Source: Shewanella kaireitica
GTDB lineage: Bacteria > Pseudomonadota > Gammaproteobacteria > Enterobacterales > Shewanellaceae
Direction of reading: 5' to 3'
Assembly: GCF_023284045.1 (NCBI RefSeq)
Contig: NZ_JAKIKQ010000012.1
Location: 1 to 64,000 of the forward strand
Length of the DNA: 64,000 nucleotides
The notes below the pieces were generated by a model. That model made no database searches and was not told the DNA's origin. It worked only from the letters and a program-made list of their open reading frames with translations. The first letter of the stretch is position 1, and each line of letters opens with the position of its first letter. The translations under genes were made by a program, and so were the position numbers. This document shows positions 48,700 through 60,200 of this stretch, one piece after another.

Positions 48700-50616
48700 A
48701 TGTCACAACAAGAGACTCATGGCTTTCAAACTGAAGTCAAACAACTACTGCATTTGATGATCCACTCTTTGTATTCAAACAAAGAAATTTTCTTGCGCGA
48801 ACTGGTATCTAACGCAGCTGATGCGGCTGACAAATTGCGTTATGAAGCATTAACAAACAATGACCTTTATGAAGGTGAAGGCGAACTACGCGTTCGCATC
48901 AGTGCTGATAAAGAAAAAGGCACAGTGACCATTTCTGATAATGGTATTGGTATGACCCGTGACGGTGTGATTGAACACCTAGGTACGATTGCTAAATCAG
49001 GCACCGCTGATTTCTTCAAGAACTTGTCAGGTGATGATTCAAAAGACTCTCAACTGATTGGTCAGTTTGGTGTTGGTTTTTACTCGGCATTTATCGTTGC
49101 AGATAAAGTGACTGTTCGCACCCGTGCAGCAGGTCACAGTAGCGATGAAGGTGTGCTGTGGGAGTCAGCTGGTGAAGGTGATTTCACCGTTGAAACTATC
49201 ACCAAGCAGACTCGCGGTACTGAAATTACACTGCATTTAAGAGATGACGAAAAAGAGTTTGCTGATGATTACCGCCTGCGCTCTATTGTCACTAAGTACT
49301 CAGATCATATCTCTGTAGCGGTTGAGATGTTTGAAGAGGGCACGCCAGCAGTTGAAGCGACTGAAGAGACTGAAGCCGTTGCTGCAACTGAAGGTAGCTG
49401 GAAGCCAATGAACAAGGCGACTGCACTTTGGACGCGTAACAAGAGTGACGTGACTAAAGAAGAATACCAAGAGTTTTATAAGCATATCTCACATGACTAC
49501 ACCGATCCGCTAGTGTGGAGCCATAACCGTGTTGAAGGTAAGCAGGAATACACCAGCCTACTTTATATTCCGGCTAAAGCGCCATTTGATATGTGGAACC
49601 GAGACCGTAAGCACGGACTAAAATTATTCGTTCAACGCGTATTCGTCATGGATGATGCTGAGCAGTTTATGCCTAGCTACTTACGTTTTGTACAAGGCTT
49701 GATTGACTCAAATGATCTGCCACTGAACGTGTCGCGTGAAATTTTACAAGACAATAAAGTGACCACTTCACTGCGTACTGCAGTCACTAAGCGTGTACTA
49801 GGCATGCTTGAGAAGCTGGCTAAGAATGACGCTGAAAAGTACCTGTCTTTCTGGGCTGAGTTTGGCCAAGTATTGAAAGAAGGTCCAGCTGAAGATTTCG
49901 CTAACAAAGAACGTATTGCTGGTCTACTGCGTTTCGCATCGACGCATACTGGTGAAGCAACGCCAGATGTTGCGCTTGCAGATTATGTTGAGCGCATGCA
50001 GGAAGGTCAAACTAAGATCTATTACATTGTTGCTGATAGCCATGAAGCGGCGGCAAATAGCCCGCATCTAGAACTGCTGCGCAAGAAAGGCATTGAAGTA
50101 TTACTGATGTCAGAGCGTATTGATGAGTGGCTGATTAACCACCTTACCGAGTTTGACGGTAAGCAGATGCATTCAGTGACTCGCGGCGACCTTGAATTGG
50201 GCGAACTCGAAGATGCTGGTGAGAAAGAAGCGCAAGAGAAGCTTGAAACAGAGTCTGAAGGTCTAGTTAAGCGTGTTAAAGATAGCTTAGGTGACAAAGT
50301 CTCTGAGGTTAAGGTGACTACGCGTCTAACTGATACGCCTGCTTGTGTTGTGGCCGGTGAAGGTGAAATGTCGACGCAGATGATTAAGCTGATGCAAGCG
50401 GCAGGTCAAGCAGTACCAGAGTCTAAGCCTACATTTGAGCTTAATCCTGAGCATCCACTCGTTGCTCGCCTTAACGATGAGCAAGATGAAGAGCTGTTCG
50501 CACAGTGGTCTGATCTACTGCTGCAACAGGCACTTCTATCTGAAAAAGGTAGTTTAGCAGACCCATCAGCGTTCATTAAGTTGATGAATCAGATGTTGCT
50601 AGCAAACGTTAAGTAG
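48700..50616 (+). CDS. htpG: Hsp90-family chaperone HtpG
   Basis: ATP-dependent dimeric chaperone. The 638 residues carry the GHKL ATPase motifs ([30 protein letters not shown]), the middle-domain [19 protein letters not shown] and SREILQDNK. It is slightly longer than E. coli HtpG (624) owing to an acidic insert near 205-230. A heat-shock promoter precedes it. Confidence 0.97.
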   Translation: MSQQETHGFQTEVKQLLHLMIHSLYSNKEIFLRELVSNAADAADKLRYEALTNNDLYEGEGELRVRISADKEKGTVTISDNGIGMTRDGVIEHLGTIAKSGTADFFKNLSGDDSKDSQLIGQFGVGFYSAFIVADKVTVRTRAAGHSSDEGVLWESAGEGDFTVETITKQTRGTEITLHLRDDEKEFADDYRLRSIVTKYSDHISVAVEMFEEGTPAVEATEETEAVAATEGSWKPMNKATALWTRNKSDVTKEEYQEFYKHISHDYTDPLVWSHNRVEGKQEYTSLLYIPAKAPFDMWNRDRKHGLKLFVQRVFVMDDAEQFMPSYLRFVQGLIDSNDLPLNVSREILQDNKVTTSLRTAVTKRVLGMLEKLAKNDAEKYLSFWAEFGQVLKEGPAEDFANKERIAGLLRFASTHTGEATPDVALADYVERMQEGQTKIYYIVADSHEAAANSPHLELLRKKGIEVLLMSERIDEWLINHLTEFDGKQMHSVTRGDLELGELEDAGEKEAQEKLETESEGLVKRVKDSLGDKVSEVKVTTRLTDTPACVVAGEGEMSTQMIKLMQAAGQAVPESKPTFELNPEHPLVARLNDEQDEELFAQWSDLLLQQALLSEKGSLADPSAFIKLMNQMLLANVK

Positions 50617-50631
50617 TAAACAACTATAATA

Positions 50632-50661
50632 AGGGGGCAGTTAATCTGCCTCTTTTTTTTT
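50632..50661 (+). terminator. Terminator of htpG
   Basis: GGGGGCAG/CTGCCTCT hairpin with T8, immediately before the cnoX ribosome site. Confidence 0.82.
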
Positions 50662-50678
50662 ATGGCTAAAGGAAAGTT

Positions 50679-51524
50679 ATGGAAAATATTCTAGAACTGA
50701 CTAAAGAAAACATACAGCAAGTAGTTGACGCTTCGATGGAGCAGGTCATAGTGTTGGCATTTTGGGCGAGTCAAAGCCCTGAAAGCTTAACCTTGATGCA
50801 AACGCTTGAAAGCTTGTCGCAACAGCAAAATGGCCGTTTTGTACTAGCCAAAGTCAACTGCGAAACAGAGATGGAGATAGCAAACTATTTCCAGATCCAG
50901 AATTTGCCGACCACCTTAGTACTGCATGAAGGAAAACCTGTTGACGGTTTTGCCGGGGTGCAAGACGCGGCGCAAATTACTGAAATGCTCGATAAGCATT
51001 TGCCGACGCAGTGGCAGTTAAAGCTCAATCAAGCACGGGTGTTTTTATCTGAGCAAAATGCAATTGGCGCTCTACCATTGTTGAAAGAAGCCTATGCTGA
51101 GCAAGCGATTGCTGAGATAGCGCTGGCGTTAGCGGATGTTTATTTATCTCTTGGTGCGCTAGAGGATGCTAAAGCGCTGCTCGATAGTGTCGGTCTTGCC
51201 GATCAAGACAGCTACTACCAAAGCTTAAAGGCAAAGTTAGCATTGGCACTTGATGCTGCTGATACGCCGGAGATCAGAAAGCTACAAGCAGATTTTGAGC
51301 AATCTCCAAATGACATGACGACGTTGCTTGACCTTGCGAAAGCACTGCACCAAGCAAAACGTAATGATGAAGCGCTAGAGTTACTGTTTACGCCATTGCA
51401 ACAAGATGTGGCTGCGTTAGATGGCAAGGTCAAAGGGTTGTTTTTGGAGATCTTAACCGCCTTAGGCCAGGGGAATACGTTGGCTAACCAGTATCGACGT
51501 AAACTTTACACCTTACTTTACTGA
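50679..51524 (+). CDS. cnoX: Thioredoxin-fold chaperone CnoX/YbbN
   Basis: A 281-residue holdase that joins a thioredoxin domain (about 1-105) to TPR-like repeats (about 115-281). The usual CXXC site is SQSP (in FWASQSPES), so neither cysteine is present and it cannot be a disulfide reductase. In E. coli the related protein has one cysteine and protects substrates from hypochlorous acid damage before handing them to folding chaperones. Its position behind htpG fits proteostasis. Confidence 0.88.
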   Translation: MENILELTKENIQQVVDASMEQVIVLAFWASQSPESLTLMQTLESLSQQQNGRFVLAKVNCETEMEIANYFQIQNLPTTLVLHEGKPVDGFAGVQDAAQITEMLDKHLPTQWQLKLNQARVFLSEQNAIGALPLLKEAYAEQAIAEIALALADVYLSLGALEDAKALLDSVGLADQDSYYQSLKAKLALALDAADTPEIRKLQADFEQSPNDMTTLLDLAKALHQAKRNDEALELLFTPLQQDVAALDGKVKGLFLEILTALGQGNTLANQYRRKLYTLLY

Positions 51525-51630
51525 TAAAGGTCAATATCTTGACTTATTTGCCCTGACTGAGGCTAAAGTCGAAGGTAAATCGCTTCAAAATGGCGGCTAT
51601 TTATGCGAAAATCGCCGCCCTAAACATAAT

Positions 51631-52357
<727 letters not shown>

Positions 52358-52405
52358 ATTTACACAAAATAGCTGTGTGTTTATGAGCTAGTTCTCATAT
52401 TTAAT

Positions 52406-52431
52406 AAAGCCCATGTAAGTGGGCTTTTTTT
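52406..52431 (+). terminator. Terminator of adk
   Basis: AAGCCCA/(T)GGGCTT stem with T7. Confidence 0.85.
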
Positions 52432-52486
52432 ATGCTTTTTCCAATGATAGCCTGACGCAGAATATCTTGGTTAAAAGAGAGAAAAC

Positions 52487-53482
52487 GTGAACGACACAAG
52501 CTCCCCATTCGGTGTTTTATTGGTTAACCTTGGCACGCCTGATTCCCCAACTGCGCCAGATGTTAAAAAATTCTTAAAGCAGTTCTTAAGCGACCCTCGT
52601 GTTGTCGATATCTCTCCTTGGATCTGGAAGCCGATTCTTAATGGCATCATTTTAAATACCCGTCCAGCCAAAGTCGCCAAACTTTACGAGTCTATCTGGT
52701 GGGATAATGGATCGCCATTAATGGTAATAAGCCAGCAACAGCGCGACAAACTAGCGCAATCATTACAAACAAGTTTTGGCTTCAACGTGCCTGTTGAGCT
52801 TGGCATGAGCTACGGCAATCCGTCATTAGATTCAGGCCTTAATAAACTAAAAGCCCAGGGAGTGAGTAAGATTTTTGTATTGCCGTTGTATGCTCAGTAC
52901 TCATGCTCAACCGTTGCACCGGTATTTGATGCAATTAGCGAGCTACATAAATCGAAGCGCGACTTCCCTGAACTACGGATCAACAAAGAGTATTACGCTC
53001 ATCCTAGTTATATTGCAGCGCTGGCTGAGTCAGTAAAGCAGCACTGGCAGAGTAAAGGTCAAGCAGAGGTGCTGTTGATGTCCTTCCACGGCGTGCCTGT
53101 TCGTTATGTGACCGAAGGTGATCCTTATCAAATGCAGTGCCAGAAAACTGCAGAGCTAGTGGCTGAGTCACTTGGTTTATCGGCTGAGCAGTGGCGGATC
53201 TGTTTTCAATCTCAGTTTGGTAAAGAGGAGTGGTTAACGCCAGCAACGGATCAGTTACTAGAGTCTCTGCCTGGGCAAGGGATTAAATCCGTTGATATTA
53301 TGTGCCCGGCATTTTCGTCTGATTGCTTAGAAACACTGGAAGAGATCTCACAAGAGGCTAAGGAAAGTTTCATATCAGCGGGTGGAGAACGTTACGAGTT
53401 TATTGGCTGTTTAAACGATTCAGATGCTCATATTGAGCTATTACAGCAAATAGTTAAGCAACAAACCTTAGGTTGGTGCTAA
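52487..53482 (+). CDS. hemH: Ferrochelatase HemH
   Basis: Inserts Fe2+ into protoporphyrin IX, the last step of heme synthesis. The 331 residues contain LLVNLGTPDSPT, LPLYAQYSCSTVAPV and the metal-site SFHGVPVRYVTEGDPY. The start is GTG at 52487 after AAGAGAG. Order adk-hemH-gsk is conserved in gammaproteobacteria. Confidence 0.96.
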   Translation: MNDTSSPFGVLLVNLGTPDSPTAPDVKKFLKQFLSDPRVVDISPWIWKPILNGIILNTRPAKVAKLYESIWWDNGSPLMVISQQQRDKLAQSLQTSFGFNVPVELGMSYGNPSLDSGLNKLKAQGVSKIFVLPLYAQYSCSTVAPVFDAISELHKSKRDFPELRINKEYYAHPSYIAALAESVKQHWQSKGQAEVLLMSFHGVPVRYVTEGDPYQMQCQKTAELVAESLGLSAEQWRICFQSQFGKEEWLTPATDQLLESLPGQGIKSVDIMCPAFSSDCLETLEEISQEAKESFISAGGERYEFIGCLNDSDAHIELLQQIVKQQTLGWC

Positions 53483-53734
53483 ATTTAATGGCTAGTCAGT
53501 GATTTCAACTGGCGAAAGAGGCTGGGTATGGTAGAATTCCCCGCCTTTTTTGTCTCTGCTTATGATTTAGCACTTAGCGTGTTTATTCATGGTTAATCTG
53601 TTAGACACGTTAGCATTTTAGGCTGCTAGAATTTTAAAACCATGAGTTATTTGTTAAAGCTAAGCGTAATAACTTGTGATTACTTACCCGTATAATTATC
53701 TTTTGCATGGATGCCGAATGAAAGAGAGCTCAAT

Positions 53735-55039
53735 ATGAAGTTTCCAGGTCAGCGTAAGTCTAAACATTATTTTCCAGTTAAAAATCGTGATCCGCTATTA
53801 GCGCAGTTGATCCAACAGCCTCAGCCAATTTCTACTTATGTGTCTGGCATCGACCAAACATTAGTAGACATTGAAGCAAAAGTGGAAGATGAGTTACTGA
53901 GTCGCTATGAGTTACCCAAAGGTAATTCGACTTTGATAGATGATGACAAGGCACACGCTTTGTATAACGAATTAAAAGATCGCGAGCTTGTTAGTGATGA
54001 GTTTGCGGGTGGTACCATAGGTAATACAGTACACAACTATTCGATTCTAGCCGATGACCGCTCTGTGTTATTTGGCGTAATGAGCCGAAATATTGAAATT
54101 GGTAGCTACGCCTATCGCTATCTTTGTAACACTTCATCAAAAGTTGACTTGAACCAACTACAGCCTGTTGCTGGGCCTATCGGCCGTTGCTTCACTCTGA
54201 TTTCAGAATGTGGTGAGCGTACTTTTGCTATCAGCAAAGGTTCAATGGATAAGCTGACTCCAGAGTATATCGATAAAGATATTGTTCAAGGTGGTTCAGC
54301 ACTGATCTTAACTGCATACCTAATGCGCGCTAGTGGTGAAGACAAGATCACCGAAGCTGCCATGAAAGCCATTGAGTACGCAAAAGAAGCCGAAGTACCA
54401 GTCGTACTTACTTTAGGCACGCGTTTCTTAATTGAAGAAGATCCACAATGGTGGCAAAACTTCATTAAAGAGCATGTCACAATACTGGCAATGAATGAAG
54501 ATGAAGGCGAAGCATTAACGGGCTTTAAAGATCCGCTACAAGCTAGTGAATCTGCATTAGAGTGGTGTGACATGGTGTTAACTACCGCTGGGCCTTTAGG
54601 GCTTTATACTGCAGGTTATACTGAAGACTCTGAAAAGCGTGAAACAAGTCATACCTTGTTACCTGGCGCAATTCCAGAGTTTAACCGTTATGAGTTTTCT
54701 CGTCCTAAGTTAAAAGCTGATTGCGAGTCGCCGCTTAAAGTGTACGCGCATATTTCACCTTATATGGGCGGCCCTGAAAAAATCCGTAACACTAATGGTG
54801 CAGGAGATGGTGCGTTAGCTGCGTTACTGCATGATCTAGCGTCTAATCGATTCCATAAGACCAACGTGCCGGGCTCAAGTAAACATAATCGTGACGGTCT
54901 ATGTTACTCGTCATTTTCGCAGATCTGTAAGTACGCTAACCGTGTCGCTTATGAAGTGTTAGCGCAACATAGCCCAAGATTATCACGCGGCTTACCAGAG
55001 CGTGAAGATAGTCTAGAAGAGTCATACTGGGAAAGGTAA
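53735..55039 (+). CDS. gsk: Inosine-guanosine kinase Gsk
   Basis: Phosphorylates inosine and guanosine for purine salvage. The protein begins MKFPGQRKSKHYFPV, as in E. coli Gsk, and is 434 residues long, the same as E. coli. It has the PfkB-type C-terminal NTNGAGDGALAALLHDL with the catalytic Asp. An upstream in-frame ATG at 53711 is discarded. Confidence 0.96.
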   Translation: MKFPGQRKSKHYFPVKNRDPLLAQLIQQPQPISTYVSGIDQTLVDIEAKVEDELLSRYELPKGNSTLIDDDKAHALYNELKDRELVSDEFAGGTIGNTVHNYSILADDRSVLFGVMSRNIEIGSYAYRYLCNTSSKVDLNQLQPVAGPIGRCFTLISECGERTFAISKGSMDKLTPEYIDKDIVQGGSALILTAYLMRASGEDKITEAAMKAIEYAKEAEVPVVLTLGTRFLIEEDPQWWQNFIKEHVTILAMNEDEGEALTGFKDPLQASESALEWCDMVLTTAGPLGLYTAGYTEDSEKRETSHTLLPGAIPEFNRYEFSRPKLKADCESPLKVYAHISPYMGGPEKIRNTNGAGDGALAALLHDLASNRFHKTNVPGSSKHNRDGLCYSSFSQICKYANRVAYEVLAQHSPRLSRGLPEREDSLEESYWER

Positions 55040-55070
55040 CTCCCAAGTTTAGATTGATTACTTTATCACT

Positions 55071-55107
55071 AAGGCACCCCAAGACTTGTTTGGCGGTGCC
55101 TTTTTTA
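55071..55107 (+). terminator. Terminator of gsk
   Basis: AAGGCACC/GGTGCCTT stem with a 16-nt loop and T6. Confidence 0.8.
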
Positions 55108-55127
55108 TAGCAACCGAGGTCGCAAAG

Positions 55128-55682
55128 ATGACTGAATATGAAAAGATGTTGAGTGGCGTGGTATTCGATGGTGGTGACGCTGAAATTTCAGCGGTGAGAG
55201 ACAAGGCATTTATCTTAACTAAGCAAATTAATAATAGCGCTAGCTTTACCGAATCTCAACAGCGAGTGACGCAACTCTTAGGCAGCATAGCAGCGGGTTC
55301 ACTGGTCAGCGCACCGTTCAATTGTGAATTTGGTCAACAGATCCATATCGGCCGCGACAGTTTTATTAATATGGGCGTTACTATGTTAGATGGTGCGATG
55401 ATAACTATTGGCGATAATGTAATGATTGGGCCTAATAGCCAGCTTTATACCGCCTCACATTCCCTTGATTATTTAAGTCGCCGACGTTGGGAAACCTTTT
55501 GTAAGCCGATCATTATTAAAGATGATGTTTGGATTGGTGGTAACGTTGTGATTAATCAAGGAGTGACTATCGGTGAACGGTCGGTAGTGGCTGCAGGCTC
55601 GGTGGTCAATCATGATGTCCCGGCCGACACTTTAGTGGGCGGTACACCAGCTAGAATATTAAAAAAACTAGCTACTAGTTAA
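55128..55682 (+). CDS. maa: Sugar O-acetyltransferase, maltose acetyltransferase type
   Basis: A 184-residue left-handed beta-helix acetyltransferase (LacA/Maa/NodL group). It begins MTEYEKMLSGVVFDGGD and has hexapeptide repeats (IGDNVMIGPNSQLYTASHSLD, IKDDVWIGGNVVINQGVTIGERSVVAAGSVV). The acetyl-transfer histidine is in TASHSLD. The physiological acceptor is unknown, so the symbol is tentative. The ATG at 55128 follows GAGG. Confidence 0.82.
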   Translation: MTEYEKMLSGVVFDGGDAEISAVRDKAFILTKQINNSASFTESQQRVTQLLGSIAAGSLVSAPFNCEFGQQIHIGRDSFINMGVTMLDGAMITIGDNVMIGPNSQLYTASHSLDYLSRRRWETFCKPIIIKDDVWIGGNVVINQGVTIGERSVVAAGSVVNHDVPADTLVGGTPARILKKLATS

Positions 55683-55696
55683 GGGTTATAGATGAT

Positions 55697-55726
55697 AAAA
55701 AAGGCGCCACAGAGGCGCCTTTTTTC
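55697..55726. terminator. Bidirectional terminator between maa and the symporter gene
   Basis: AAAAGGCGCC/GGCGCCTTTT stem with A/T runs on both sides; it serves both convergent genes. Confidence 0.9.
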
Positions 55727-55740
55727 ATGCTAAATTAGTA

Positions 55741-57057
55741 TTACTTTTCTTCAGCATGAACCTGTGCGTTAAAACCTGGTGCAACTTTACCTGCTTGAGT
55801 GTCGTTGAAAACCTTTTCATCAAACTCATTTTCAGATTTAGCAATGACCACGGTAGCTACTGTATCACCAGTAACGTTCACCGCAGTACGCACCATATCA
55901 AGTAGTCTGTCCACGCCGATAATCAATGCGATACCTTCTACAGGAAGACCCACTTGGTTTAGCACCATCGCCAGCATAATAAGGCCAACACCAGGCACAC
56001 CCGCTGTACCGATTGAAGCAAGAGTCGCAGTTACAACGACCATCGCATAATCAGTAATGGTCAATTCAATACCAAATACTTGTGCGATAAATACCGTTGC
56101 AACGCCTTGCATAATCGCGGTGCCATCCATGTTGATGGTCGCACCCAATGGCAAAGTGAACGAAGCAATCTTATTATCGACACCCATACGGTGCTCAGCA
56201 GTTTCAATCGTTACTGGTAAGGTTGCGTTTGAACTTGCTGTGCTGAATGCAAATAGCTGCACGTCACGAATTTTACGGATGAAGGTAAAAGGACTTAGGC
56301 CTGAAAATACTTTCAATAGCGTTGGATAAACAATGAACGCATGGATGAGCAGTACACCTAGTACTACAAAGAAGTATTGCACCACACTACCAAAGGTTTC
56401 CATACCGAGTGTTAATGCCAGTTTTGCCATCAAAGCAAATACACCATAAGGCGCAAGTTGCATGATGAGCGTAACTACGCGCATGATAACTTCGTTAAGG
56501 TCTGTAAACAGCGCTGCAACGCGTTTTCCCCGTTCACCGATATGGGAGATAGCAAAACCAAAAATAACCGCAAATATGATGATTTGAAGCATGTTGCCTT
56601 CACTCATCGCCTGCAGCGGGTTGGTGGGTACGATATTAATGATCACATCAGCCAAGCTTGGCGCCTGTTTAGCATCAAAATGCATGCTCTCAGTTACCAA
56701 GGTCGCGTGACCTGGATGAACGGCAATCGCGATGAGGATCGCCATTGACAGTGCAATAGCGGTGGTAAAAAGATAGAACGCGATGGTCTTGCCACCGAGT
56801 CGACCTAACTTAGACGGTTCGCTTAACGAACATGTACCACAAACTAGCGATACAAATACCAAGGGGACAACTAACATCTTCAAACTTGAAATGAAGATAG
56901 TACCGATGACATTTAAGAAGCCTTCGGTGATGTAATCTTTGATGAATTCACTTTCAGGGAAAAGATTACGAAGAAGTAACCCAAGAATAATACCTGATGC
57001 CATACCGAGTAGAATTTTACTCGTTAGCCCAAGCTTTTTTGATTTCGTAGCAGACAT
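55741..57057 (-). CDS. Dicarboxylate/amino-acid:cation symporter (DAACS family)
   Basis: A 438-residue inner-membrane transporter of the GltP/DctA fold, with about eight helices and two re-entrant loops. Markers are [35 protein letters not shown] and the last-helix segment VDRLLDMVRTAVNVTGD. The MDGTA and NVTGD residues bind substrate and Na+/H+ in glutamate and C4-dicarboxylate carriers. The Arg in RTAVNV favours an acidic substrate (glutamate, aspartate or dicarboxylate). The ATG at 57057 has an AGGAAG site; an upstream in-frame start at 57111 is unlikely. Confidence 0.88.
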   Translation of the reverse strand: MSATKSKKLGLTSKILLGMASGIILGLLLRNLFPESEFIKDYITEGFLNVIGTIFISSLKMLVVPLVFVSLVCGTCSLSEPSKLGRLGGKTIAFYLFTTAIALSMAILIAIAVHPGHATLVTESMHFDAKQAPSLADVIINIVPTNPLQAMSEGNMLQIIIFAVIFGFAISHIGERGKRVAALFTDLNEVIMRVVTLIMQLAPYGVFALMAKLALTLGMETFGSVVQYFFVVLGVLLIHAFIVYPTLLKVFSGLSPFTFIRKIRDVQLFAFSTASSNATLPVTIETAEHRMGVDNKIASFTLPLGATINMDGTAIMQGVATVFIAQVFGIELTITDYAMVVVTATLASIGTAGVPGVGLIMLAMVLNQVGLPVEGIALIIGVDRLLDMVRTAVNVTGDTVATVVIAKSENEFDEKVFNDTQAGKVAPGFNAQVHAEEK

Positions 57058-57275
57058 AGTGCTTCCTGTATAATTTTTATGCTTTTCAATTTGCGCATTA
57101 AAGCCTAGCAAGAAAGAGCCTCAGTTGAAATGGTATTAAAGTTAAAGTTTTTGATGAAATTTATAAATTTACTACCTTTCGTGGTAGATAAGTTACCAGT
57201 AAATTGTGTAGTGTTGTCATCTAGGTAATCAGATAATTACCAGATATTATAATCAGAGTAACAGGGAGTCTGACA

Positions 57276-60200
57276 ATGAAGTCAGCTTATAGTGTTTTTA
57301 TTGCGTTAATATGGTCGTTTTTTCTCGTTGGTTGCGGAGGCGGTGGGAGTATATCCACTGATCCCGATACGCCAATTCCTGAGCCAACAGATGTTATTTC
57401 AGTCACGTTGACTATTACAAATACCGAAATTACAGCTGCAAATCCAGCCACTATTACGGCAACAGCTAAAAGTAGTTTAAATGGTCCTTTAGCAAACACC
57501 TTAGTCACTTTTTCACTAAGTGACGTTAGTCTTGGTGCATTCGATCCTGCAACGGGTACAGCGCTTACAAATAGTGAAGGTATAGCAACTATTGAGCTTG
57601 CCACATTGAATCTAAAAGGGGCGGGCAGCGTTTCGGCAAGTGTTGTGGGAATGACTGAAACTCAGACTCCAGTTGGCTTTAGCATGGAAGGGGATGGGGG
57701 AGATGCTGAAAACGGTAACCTCCTGAGCCTAGCGTTGACAGATAGTAATGGTGTTGAAATCAATAGTATTAGTCAGGCACAACCAGGAACAATTAGCGCT
57801 ATTTATACTAACGCTGCCAATGAAGCTATCCCTAATCAGGTCGTCACTTTTACAACTTCGCTAGGAAAACTATCTCCTGAGTCCGGTACAGCGTTAACGG
57901 ATGTAAATGGGTTAGCCTCATTATCAATAACGGCTGGAGAAATTGAAGGGGCTGGTAACATCACCGCGACAGCTGGAGAGTTAACTCAAATTCTTGGTTT
58001 TACAACACTTGGTGATGAAGTTACTTTAAAACCCATTGATGCATACATACTTTCTTTAACGGTAGTTGATTCTTCAGATACGGAGCTTAGAGATATCTCT
58101 AACTCTACACCAGGTCGCGTTATTGCCACATTGACTAAAGATGGTGAAAGTGCGGCTTTTGAAACAATTTCTTTTAGTGTTTCAGGAGAGGGTAATATTA
58201 ACCCTTCATCGGGTTCAGCATTAACCAATACAAGTGGAGATGCAGTCGTTAACTTGATCACTGGTGCGGTTGCTGGAGCTGGTACTGTTACTGCAACTTT
58301 CTCATTGGATCAAGAATCAATAGATGTTGAATATAACTATAGTGTAGTAGGTGATGCTCCTGGCGGCGATGGCGAAGAAAATACACTTACCATCGCATTG
58401 ACAAATAGTATTACAGGAACAGTAACTAATGCTATAAGCTCAAGCGAACCTGGGCGAGTCAATGTAACATTGACCGATAAAGATGGCGCAGCTATTACAG
58501 GTAAAGTCATTAGCTTCACCAGTACATTAGGCGCCTTTTTACCGAGTAACGGTACAGCGTTAACAGATGCTATTGGTAGCGCTTCAATTTTACTTTCTGC
58601 TGGTAGTATAGAAGGTGCTGGTGAAGTCACAGCGGCTTATGGTGATGTTCGTGCCAAAGTTGGATTTCAAACCGCTGGTGATGAAATTGACCCCGTAGAA
58701 GCAAGTCCGGAAATAACCTTTAATCTCTATAATTGTAATAACGCAGTTGGTTGGGATAAAACACTTAAAAACTTCGAAGTTTGTGAAGCTACCGACAATA
58801 TCACTAATGACAGTCCTGGAATTATCGGAGCCACTGTCACGCGCTCTGGCAGTACTCAGCCCTTACAGCAAATATTAGTTTCAGCAGGTACTACTCTTGG
58901 CGCGATTAGCCCTGCATCAGGTACTGCTATCACCAATGCTGATGGTAAGGCTGTACTCGATCTTTACGCTAACGGCGACGTTGGTGCAGGTGAAGTGTCA
59001 TTAAAAGTTCAAGAGGTTACTAGTACTAAAGCGTTCGAGATAGGCCGTGTTGATATTAATTTGACCATCACTGCTGGCGTAGGCACTAATCTTATTCCTG
59101 CAGGTGGCTCTACTATTCTTGATGTGACGGTTTTCAACCCTGATGGCAGTTTATCAACCGGCCAACCATTCCAATTAGAGTTTACCTCTGAATGTGTTGC
59201 TGCTGGTACCGCTTTTGTTGATAGCCCTGTTATTACTAATGCGGGTAAAGGTTTTGCTACATATCGAGCAGCGGGTTGTGAAGGTGATGATGCCGTTACT
59301 GTATCGGCTGTAACTGGTGGTAGCACCGTTACAGCTGCAGTTACTGTAACGGTTGACTCAGTTTCTGTTGGTGCTATTCAATATGTTTCTTCAACGCCAA
59401 AGCTTTTAGCACTGAGAGGCACTGGTGGAATTTCAGGTGCCGGTTCACGAAGTGAAACATCCGTAGTGAGCTTCAAATTACTTGATGAATCTAACCAGCC
59501 TGCACCGAATGAACTAGTATGTTTTGAATTAAGTACTGATGTTGGTGGAATGACATTAACTCCATCACCATTAGCCGCTGATTACCTAAAATGTAGCAAT
59601 ATGCCGCAAGTTGGTGATGCCGAGTATCCTGCAGATATAACCTTACCTAATAAATATGCGGTGGGATATACCAATGCCGCAGGTGAGGTTTCCGCTACAG
59701 TTCACTCTGGTGATGTACCAACATCGGTTAAAGTATTTGCGCTATGGTCAGAGAGCAATAACAGCGGTCATAATGCTATCATTTCGAATACTTCTGATGA
59801 ACTGGCAGTTACCACTGGTATCGCAGACAACGATAGCTTCTCTTTGTCTGCCAGTATTGGTAACCCTGAAGGTTGGAACTTTGATAATGAGAAGGTTGCA
59901 GTCAATATATTAGCCGCGGATCATTTCAATAATCTAGTGCCTGCTGGTACAACTATTACCTTTAGAACTGAAGGTGGTGGTATTGACGGTTCTTGCGTAA
60001 CAGGTTTAAAGGATGATGGTAATCCAAATGGTGCATGCTCTGTTGAATGGCGTAGCCAAGATGCAAGGCCATTTAAAGGGACTACAGTGGTTTGCCCCAA
60101 TGGAGGGTATAACGATGGTACTTCTACATCAACAACTCCACCGTGTATTGGGAATGACTATGCGCTTTATTTGAGCGGTGCAAATTCAATCATTCCTGAA

